A stretch of DNA of 64,000 bases from Quadrisphaera sp. INWT6 (lineage in GTDB: Bacteria; Actinomycetota; Actinomycetes; Actinomycetales; Quadrisphaeraceae). The notes beneath the pieces were generated by a model. That model made no database searches. It worked only from the letters and a program-made list of their open reading frames with translations, and was not told where the DNA came from. The stretch lies in the NCBI RefSeq assembly GCF_015390235.1, contig NZ_VUOH01000004.1, positions 372,001-436,000 of the forward strand, in the 5' to 3' direction. The translations under genes were made by a program, and so were the position numbers. This document shows positions 57,593-64,000 of this stretch, piece after piece (the first letter of the stretch is position 1; the number at the start of each line of letters is the position of its first letter).

Positions 57593-58354
57593 CCCCCGTT
57601 GACCCCTGCTTCGGGGGAGCGCCCTCGGAGGGGGTCCAGCCCCTTCCGACCCCCTCCTTCCCGGTGCGTAATGACATAACGTCGATTATCGGCGCACTGG
57701 GACGGACCCAGGGGAGAAGGTCATCAGGCCAGGCCAGGTGGCGGCCTGCCCGCGTCGACCGTCCTGCCCGTCAGTGGCATCGGTGCCATCGGTGCTCGGG
57801 TCGCAGGCTCGCACCGCCTCGTCGCGGGCCTGGGCGGCAGACAGGGTGCGACTCCCCCTGGGCCCAGCGACGCCGCATCAAGGCCGGCCCGGAGCCAGCT
57901 CCTGAGCCAGTTCTGTCGACCGCATTCTCCGGTGGTCAGGTGCTCACTGCGCGGTCGAGTCGACGGAGACGGCGGCCGGGTGGCCCAGGGCGCGTGAGCC
58001 GACTCGCCGAGATGGGTCACCCACCCAGCGGTGCGGTCGGGTGCGGCCCCGGTGCGCCGGCACCGGGGGACCCGGTCGGTGCGCCCCTCCTCGAGCCGTC
58101 GGGCTGTCGGGTCGGTGCAGCACCGGCACCTCCGGTCTCCGCGCCCTGCTCGGGCAGCCTCGCCTCCGTCTCGGCGGCCGGCTCCTCGATCGACTCCCCT
58201 GCGCGATCACTTCCCGCAACGCTGCCGTTATCAGGCGGGGGTGTGGGTCGGGACGGTGGTGACCCGCGAGCTCGGCCCTGATGTGAGCTTGAGGCTGGTG
58301 GTCGCACCTCACCACCCCTCACCCACTGAACCTCTTCGCCTGTCGCCACCCCTC
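57593..58354. other. Poorly coding region
   Basis: Long frames exist here but have neither codon bias nor recognisable motifs. A partial palindrome GTGCGTAAT...ATTATCGGCGCAC lies at about 57664-57699, and repeat copy 5 is at 58224-58241. AT content is locally raised (TAATGACATAACGTCGATTA), unusual for this genome. Confidence 0.45.
58224..58241 (-). repeat. GTTATCA-type dispersed repeat, copy 5 (rearranged)
   Basis: GCCGTTATCAGGCGGGGG. The TGCCGTTATCA core is inverted relative to its C/G block compared with copies 6 and 7: here CCCCCGCC on the minus strand is followed directly by TGATAACGGCA. Confidence 0.65.
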
Positions 58355-58414
58355 CTCACGCGTGAGATCGAGACCTCCATATATCACACACTCACACCAC
58401 GTGAGTTTGGAGGT
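58355..58414. promoter_or_regulatory. Palindromes upstream of the DeoR-like gene
   Basis: CTCACGCGTGAG (58355-58366) is a perfect palindrome; CTCACACCACGTGAG (58391-58405) is a spaced version of the same half-sites; and ACCTCCA (58373-58379) with TGGAGGT (58408-58414) encloses the second. They lie 70-130 bases before GTG 58484, in AT-richer DNA with TATAT, fitting an autoregulated promoter. Confidence 0.5.
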
Positions 58415-58483
58415 TGCGTCGATGTGCACAGCACCCCCATCGGTGCGTGTGACATCCAGCGTGACCTCTGGTTGCATGAGCGT

Positions 58484-59497
58484 GTGAGTTCTGCCCGAGA
58501 AGACGACATCGTCAGCTGGGTCGAGGCCGACGGTCGCGTCGCGCTGTCCGACCTGGCCGAGCGGTACGGCGTCTCGGAGATGACGATCCGCCGCGACCTC
58601 GACTCCCTCACCGCGGCTGGGCGCCTGCAGCGCGTGCGCGGCGGGGCGGTGCGCCTCCCATCTCCCGGCGACGAGCCGTCAGGGTCCACGGCCGGGCTGG
58701 CCAGTGCGCGACCTGCGGGCGATCGCCGCCGAGCTCCGTCGCCGACCGCGCCCGCCGCCCAGACCCCTCCCCCGTCGCCCCCGGCTGATGCTGCCGAGCC
58801 GTCGGGGCAGCACGATGAGCCCTCTCCCCCGCCCGGTGCCGTTATCACGCTGTCGCGGGACCATGAGGAGCCTGACCCCTGGGAGGGGGCTGCAGATGCC
58901 GCCCTCTCGGTGCTCGGTCCTCTGTTGAGCGCCGGCGGAGGTGCCGTCGTCCTGCTCACCGGAGGCCCGGGGTGCACCACCGTCGCCCGGCGCCTCCGGG
59001 CCGCGGTGGCCGCGAGCCCCTCCCCCTCCCCTGCGACCTCCTCCGCCGACCTCGCCGCGGTCACCGCGGTCGTCACGTCCATCGCCCCGGCCTCTGAGCT
59101 GGCGGGTGCACCCGGCATCCGGCTCGTGGTGCTGGGGGGCGAGGCCGACCCCGGCAGCGACGAGCTCGTCGGCCCCGCCGCGCTGGCCGCCCTGGACGAC
59201 CTCCACGTCGACCTCGCCGTGCTGACCCCGTCCGGGCTCGACGTCCGCGGGGGCGTGGGCGCCGACGTCGTCGACCGCTCAGCTCCACGCCGCCGCGGCC
59301 CGAGCCGCCGACCGCGTCGTCGCCGTCGTCGGCCCCGGTGCGCTGGGCGTCCCGGGCGCGTGCGCGCCGTCGGTCTCGGAGACCTCGACCGCGTCGTCGC
59401 CGTCTCCGGAACGGGTGAGGGTCAGGACGACGTCGCCGCGCGGCTGGGTGCCCTGCGCGCCGGGGCCCCCACGGCGCCGGAGCTCGTCACCGGCTGA
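58484..59497 (+). pseudogene. DeoR-family regulator, frame broken twice
   Basis: The HTH is intact: REDDIVSWVEADGRVALSD, LAERYGVSEMTIRRDLDSL, QRVRGGAVRLPSP. A 90-residue Pro/Ser/Ala-rich linker follows, containing repeat copy 6 as PPPGAVITL. The sugar-phosphate-sensor region is recognisable (VVLLTGGPGCTTVARRL, VVLGGEADPGSDELVGPAAL) but the end changes frame near 59278-59282 (toward QLHAAAARAADRVVAVVGPG) and back near 59356-59360 (toward GDLDRVVAVSGTGEG). Either two missing bases or decay. DeoR proteins repress sugar-use genes; the target here is unknown. GTG 58484 gives the usual family start. Confidence 0.6.
58820..58847 (+). repeat. GTTATCA-type dispersed repeat, copy 6
   Basis: A 28-base unit: CCCTCTCCCCCGCCCGG then TGCCGTTATCA. 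Identical in all 28 bases to copy 7, 682 bases away, in the same orientation. It lies inside the linker of the DeoR-like gene. Confidence 0.85.
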
Positions 59498-60808
59498 GGT
59501 GCCCTCTCCCCCGCCCGGTGCCGTTATCAGACGAGCGGCGGGGCGGTACTCCCAGCACGCGCGAGCAGGCCAGCACCACCAGCGCCGCCGCGGCGGCACA
59601 CACCACCGGCAGCAGCAGCGCGGTGCGTGGTCCCGGCCCCTCGATGAGCGGGCCGGAGGCCGCCGCCCCGAGGGAGACCCCCACCCCGAGCGCCGTCCCC
59701 ACCCACGCCAGCCCCTCGGTCAGCTGTCGCGGGGCGACGAGCTCGGCGACCAGGGCGTTTGCCGGAGATCAGCGTCGGGGAGATCGCCAGGCCCGACAGG
59801 AACAGCGTCGCCGCCAGCACCGGCACGCTTGCCCGCCAGGGCCACCGGTGCGATCAGCACCGCCATCCCCACCGCACCCAGGCGGAACCGGCGCGGCAGG
59901 CTCCCCCGCCAGGTCACCGCCCCGAAGGCGACGCCGGCCACCAGGCTGCCCACCGAGTACAGGGCCAGCACCACCCCGGCGGCTCCGGGCACGCCCCGCT
60001 CGGCGGTGAAGGCCACCGCGATGACCTCGACGGAGCCGAACACCGCGCCCGTCGCGACGAAGGTGAGCGCCAGCGCACGAAGTCCCGGCACGCGCAGGGC
60101 GCCGACCGCGCGGCCCACCCGGGCCCGCAGCCCGGCGGGCGCCCCGCCGCCCGACACCTCAGCCCCCTCAGCCGCCTCCGCCGCCGGGTCGGCCCGGTGC
60201 GGCGGCGGCTCGGTCCGGCGCTGCGCCAGCAGCGCCACTCCCCCGGCGACCGTGGAGGCCAGCGCCGCCCCGAGGGCCACCGAGGGCGACACGGCGACGG
60301 CGAGCAGCGTGGCCACCGGGGGGCCGACGGTGAAGACGACCTCGTCGAGCACCGACTCCAGGGAGAACGCCGGGTGCAGGTGGCGGGCGCCGTCCGGTCC
60401 GCGCAGCGCGTGCGCCCACCGCGCCCTGACCAGCGAGCCCCAGCTGACGAAGGCGGCGCCCGCGAGCGCGGCGGCGAGCCCGAGCAGGAGCAGGTGGGCG
60501 CCGGTGGCGGCGATGAGGAGGACGGCGAGGAGGGCGGCGGCGTGGACCGCGAGCGCGGGGAGGGCGACGCGGGCCTGGCCGTGGCGGTCGACGAGGCGGG
60601 AGAGCAGGGGTGAGACCAGGGCCTGGGCGAGGGCGTAGGTGGCGGCGACGGCTCCGGCGGCGGCCCAGTCGCGGGTGAGTCCCTGGGCGAGGAGGACCAG
60701 GGCGAGGCCGTTCATGGACAGGGGCAGGCGCGCCAGGAGCCCGGCGGCCGCGAAGGCGGGGGCGCCGGGGGTGGCGAGGGCTCCTCGGTAGGGGGTGAGC
60801 AGCCCCAC
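59487..60808 (-). pseudogene. MFS transporter, frame broken twice
   Basis: About 440 aa when repaired, 12 helices expected. First part MNGLALVLLAQGLTRDWAAA through SVEVIAVAFTAERGVPG and VLIAPVALAG; middle PVLAATLFLSGLAISPTLIS; end ALVAELVAPRQLTEGLAW and LPVVCAAAAALVVLACS. The joins lie at 59829-59830 and 59758-59760, each explained by one extra T in a T-run. The end carries repeat copy 7, read as SSDNGTGRGRG. It follows the amine oxidase gene by 32 bp and probably moves the operon's substrate or product. Ends convergent with the DeoR-like gene. Confidence 0.75.
59502..59529 (+). repeat. GTTATCA-type dispersed repeat, copy 7
   Basis: Exact 28-base match to copy 6. It starts 5 bases after the DeoR-like stop and lies in the 3' end of the MFS gene on the other strand, so the two copies bracket the sensor domain of the regulator. 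Confidence 0.85.
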
Positions 60809-60840
60809 GGTCAGCGGTTCATGCGTGGGTCACGGGCGGG

Positions 60841-62575
60841 TCAGGGAGGTGCCGGGCTCGGTGGCGTCCAGGTCGAGGGGGCGAGGTCGGCGAAGGCGTC
60901 GCCGGGTCCGGGGTTGTCGGGGTGGGTGCTGCCCCCGAGGTGGCGCACGACGCCCCAGACGGCGTTGAGGGCGGTGGTGACGGCGCCGTCGGCCCAGCCG
61001 GGGGTGAAGGAGATGTCGTCGCCGGCGAGGAAGAGGCCCTGCTCCGCTGGAGGGAGGTCGTCGCGGACGAAGTGGCTGTAGAGGCGGCGCTGGTAGCGGT
61101 AGTGGCCGGGGAGGGCTCCGCGGAAGGCGCCCATGAAGTTGGGGTCGGACTCCCAGGAGACGGTGACGGGCTCGCCGACGATGTGGCTGGCGATGTCGAC
61201 GCCGGGGTAGACCTCCCCCAGGGAGCGGACCATGAGGCGGACGCGCTCGTCGGTGGACAGGCCAGCCACTTCAGGGCGTCGTCGTTCCAGGTGTAGGACA
61301 GGCAGATGGTGGCGGGCTCGTCGTCGCCGCCGCCTTCTCCGTCGAGCAGGTAGGTGGCGCGGGTCATGCGGTCGGTTGAGGGTGGTGGACAGGACCCGTC
61401 GTCCGGTCACCGGGTCCCTGTCGCGCCAGAAGGGCCTGTCGACCATGACGAAGGTCTTGGACGACTGGGCGTAGTGGGAGCGGTCCATCGCCATCCACGT
61501 GGGGTGGTCGAAGAGCTGCTCCTCGGTGTCGATGCGGGCCGAGAGCAGCCAGCTCTGGCAGGTGACGACGACGGCGTCGTGGGTGGCGGAGCGTCCCCAG
61601 CGGTCGGTGACGACGACGCCCGAGCTCCCGGAGGTGCCCGCTCCGGCGCGGGCGAGGGCGGCGACCCCGGGGCGGGGGGCTCCTGAGTGCAGGTCGCGCA
61701 GGCTCTGCCCGGCGAAGGGGCCGTCGGGCAGGGGGCGGGTCCACAGCCCCACGGGCACCTGCTGGACGCCGCGAGGACGCGGCGGTGGTCCTCGTCGGCG
61801 TTGGTGGAGATGACGCGCAGGATCTCCAGGATGGAGTGGGGGAAGTCGGTGTCCCACCCCCGGTGCCGAACCCCACCTGGCCGAAGGCCTCGCGGTGGGC
61901 GTAGGGCAGGGCGGCGAAGGCGCCGGAGGCGGCGATGAAGCCGTAGAAGCTCTGCTCGTCGCGGGCGCGGACCAGGGGGTTCCAGATCGCCTTGATGCGG
62001 GGCAGGTCTCGGGCGGCGATGGCCTCGCGCAGCTCGGGGACGCCGATCTCCGCGAGCGCGGCGGTCCAGGCCTCGGCGACCTCGGAGAAGAAGGGGGGCA
62101 GGTCGGCGGGGGTCTCGGCGTAGTGGGTGCGTCCGCCGAGGTCGATGACGGTGGAGCCGGCGTGGGGGGTGAGGGGGTTGGGGAAGGGGACGGTGCGGGC
62201 GCCGACGAGGTCGGCGTAGTGGAAGAAGGAGCGCCCCGACGGGGGGAAGCGCATGCCGCCCAGCTCGGCGAGGACGCCGTCGACCCCTCCGGGGAAGGGC
62301 ACCGAGCGCAGGCGGCCGCCGATCTGGTCGGCCTCGTGGACGACGGGCCGGGCTCCCAGGCGGGCGAGCTCGTAGGCGGTGACCAGGCCGGAGATGCCGG
62401 CGCCGACGACGGCGACGCTGGCGCCGCCGGGACCCACGGCGCCGGCGGGCAGCCGCCCGAGCCCTGCGGGGTGGGCGAGCCAGCGCTCGTGCTCGAAGGG
62501 GAAGTCGGGGGTGAGCATGGTCACCCCGGTGGTGCGGTCGCCCTCGAGGACGCCCTCTCCGGTGGCGGACGTCAT
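60841..62575 (-). pseudogene. Flavin monoamine oxidase family protein, frame broken four times
   Basis: About 578 aa when repaired. FAD loop VAVVGAGISGLVTAYELARL with GGRLRSV; LAELGGMRFPPSGRSFFHYA; later segments WDTDFPHSILEILRVIST, VPVGLWTRPLPDGPFAG, KTFVMVDRPFWRDRDPVTGR, TICLSYTWNDDALKWLA and LFLAGDDISFTPGWADGAV (FAD-binding end). Frame joins: 61857-61861, 61768-61772 and 61260-61263 (one base missing each) and 61376-61377 (one extra T). All conserved blocks are present in order, so error is more likely than decay. It would oxidise an amine or L-amino acid. ATG 62575 overlaps the agmatinase stop. Confidence 0.78.
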
Positions 62576-63597
62576 CGGTTCCCTCCAGCAGTCGTCGAGG
62601 TGGTGGGGTCGAGGGCCATGAGCGAGACGAGGTCGTAGGCGACGTGGCTGGCGGCCACGGCGGTGATCTGGGCGTGGTCGTAGGCGGGGGCGACCTCGAC
62701 GACGTCGGCGCCGACCAGCTGCAGGCCGGCCAGCCCGCGCAGCACCTCGAGCAGCTCGCGGCTGGTCATGCCGCCGGCCTCGGGGGTGCCGGTGCCGGGG
62801 GCGTGGGCGGGGTCGAGGACGTCGATGTCGACGCTGACGTACAGCGGGCGGTCACCGATCCGCGAGCGCAGGCCCTCCACCACCTCGTCGACGCCGCGGC
62901 GCATGACGTCGGCGCTGGTGACCAGGCCGAAGCCGAGGCCGGCGTCGGCGGCGAGGTCGGAGCGGCCGTACAGGGGGCCGCGGGTGCCGACGTGGGTGAG
63001 GGCGCCCGGGTCGAGCAGGCCCTCCTCGACGGCGCGGCGGAAGGGGGTGCCGTGGGTGTAGGGGGCGCCGAAGTAGGTGTCCCAGGTGTCGAGGTGGGCG
63101 TCGAAGTGGACCAGGGCGACGGGGCCGTGGCGGCGCACGACGGAGCGCAGCAGGGGCAGGGCGATGGTGTGGTCGCCGCCGATGGTGACCAGGCGGGCCC
63201 CGGCTCCGGCCAGCTCGTCGGCGCCGGCCTCGACCTGGGTGATGGCCTCGTCGATGGAGAAGGGGTTGGCGACGACGTCGCCGGCGTCGACGACCTGCTG
63301 GAGGGCGAAGGGGTCGACGTCGAGGCCGGGGTGGTGGGGGCGCAGCAGCCGGGAGGCGTCGCGGACGGCGGCCGGTCCGAAGCGGGCCCCCGGTCGGTAG
63401 GACACCCCCGCGTCGAAGGGGACGCCGATGACGGCGACGTCGGCGCGGCCCACCTCGTCGGCGCGGGGCAGGCGCGCGAAGGTGGCGGGGCCGGCGAAGC
63501 GGGGGACGCGGGAGGAGTCCACGGGGCCCACGGGCTCGTCGACGGGCTGGCCCACGGGCTGGTCGACGGCGTGGGTCGCCTCGGTCGGCTCTGTCAC
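62572..63597 (-). CDS. speB: Agmatinase (ureohydrolase family)
   Basis: 341 aa. Manganese ligands: [22 protein letters not shown], and [20 protein letters not shown]. The family start [19 protein letters not shown] is complete. It would cleave agmatine or a related guanidino compound to urea and an amine, which the next enzyme could oxidise. The N-terminus has [22 protein letters not shown] lies six bases before GTG 63597, giving a leaderless start in addition to read-through from the SatD-like gene (GTGA overlap). The stop overlaps the amine oxidase ATG. Confidence 0.9.
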   Translation of the reverse strand: MTEPTEATHAVDQPVGQPVDEPVGPVDSSRVPRFAGPATFARLPRADEVGRADVAVIGVPFDAGVSYRPGARFGPAAVRDASRLLRPHHPGLDVDPFALQQVVDAGDVVANPFSIDEAITQVEAGADELAGAGARLVTIGGDHTIALPLLRSVVRRHGPVALVHFDAHLDTWDTYFGAPYTHGTPFRRAVEEGLLDPGALTHVGTRGPLYGRSDLAADAGLGFGLVTSADVMRRGVDEVVEGLRSRIGDRPLYVSVDIDVLDPAHAPGTGTPEAGGMTSRELLEVLRGLAGLQLVGADVVEVAPAYDHAQITAVAASHVAYDLVSLMALDPTTSTTAGGNR

Positions 63598-64000
63598 CGC
63601 AGCATCGTAGGAGCCGGGTGCAGCAGCTCGGTGGCCCGGACGACGGCGCGGGCGCCCGACCGGGCCAGGGCCTGGCTGACGGCGGGCTGGGTGATGCCCT
63701 CGTGCTGGGCGGCCTCGGCCTGGGAGCGGCCCCGCAGGTGGTGGGCGAGCAGGCGGCGCGCGCGGGGGCTCATCCCGCCGACCAGCTCGTCGCGCAGGAG
63801 CAGGTGGGCGTTCACCGCGGCCACCCACCCGTCGTCCCCGTCATGACCGTCGTCCCCGTCGAGCCAGGTGCGGGCGCTGCGCGACCGGGGCGAGGCGGCG
63901 TGGGCCTCGGTGGTCCGGACGGCGCGGCGGGCACCCCTCCAGTCGTCCACGGCGAGGCCGGTGTGCAGGTCGCCGCCGGCGTCCAGGAGGGCCAGGCGCA
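63594..64000 (-). CDS. SatD-family protein, C-terminal part
   Basis: About 135 codons, open at the right edge. Visible: [40 protein letters not shown], and a C-terminal sigma-70-region-4-like [23 protein letters not shown]. This matches the end of SatD proteins, which end with such a helix-turn-helix. Function unknown; the HTH suggests DNA binding. The TGA overlaps the agmatinase GTG, so it may lead the operon and regulate it. Confidence 0.7.
   Translation of the reverse strand, partial: RLALLDAGGDLHTGLAVDDWRGARRAVRTTEAHAASPRSRSARTWLDGDDGHDGDDGWVAAVNAHLLLRDELVGGMSPRARRLLAHHLRGRSQAEAAQHEGITQPAVSQALARSGARAVVRATELLHPAPTMLR

Noticed and set aside
58017..58349. 110-codon minus-strand gene in the poorly coding region
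   Set aside because: Low-complexity Gly/Pro/Ser sequence, no ribosome site, no motif and weak codon bias.

Overview
The window is about 75% GC, with strong G/C preference at third codon positions, frequent GTG starts and many genes whose -10-like TANNNT hexamer lies only 6-8 bases before the start codon (leaderless transcripts). Together with GarA, FtsR, the DUF881/Sbp cluster, UdgX, an IdeR-type iron box and a xerD-parA-scpA-scpB-rluB-aroH-tyrA-cmk-der block, this points to a high-GC actinobacterium, possibly near Kineosporiales/Geodermatophilales (inference; the species cannot be read from the window).

Left to right. 1-3519 (-): formate dehydrogenase alpha subunit, read through an in-frame UGA with a SECIS hairpin, overlapping the start of a beta subunit at the edge. 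3547-3795: six tandem 42-bp hairpin repeats. 3793-7493 (-): an ABC-2 permease and an unusual secreted-hydrolase/membrane/ABC-ATPase fusion, divergent from a 39-codon gene. 8-17 kb: serA, phosphoesterase, Zn-dehydrogenase, HNH nuclease, App1-like phosphatase, DUF1684, udgX, epimerase and small conserved proteins. 17-26.4 kb: chromosome segregation, pseudouridine and aromatic amino acid genes. 26.4-27.9 kb: an orphan integrase before tRNA-Pro(GGG). 28-32 kb: a TetR-controlled redox pair and a two-component system. 32-37 kb: the DUF881-Sbp-DUF881-gcvH-garA-ftsR-DUF151-merR cluster. 37-47 kb: sbcCD, a glutamate-cysteine ligase-like gene and pyruvate carboxylase. 47.2-51.5 kb: an IdeR-boxed siderophore ABC importer. 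52-55.4 kb: membrane proteins and glycan enzymes. 54-59.6 kb: an atypical stretch with a degenerate recombinase, poorly coding DNA, a DeoR-like regulator and seven copies of a GTTATCA-containing repeat. 59.5-64 kb (-): SatD-like gene, agmatinase, flavin amine oxidase and MFS transporter in one operon.

Ten genes show 17 single-base frame breaks in otherwise intact, well-conserved proteins. Fourteen look like one missing base, nearly always in a G/C run, and three like one extra T. The simplest reading is base-calling or assembly error, so these genes are given as whole genes with the break positions stated.

Best candidates for something undescribed: the GTTATCA repeat family at 54-59.6 kb, the 42-bp hairpin array before the selenoprotein gene, and the hydrolase-ABC fusion with its divergent small gene.
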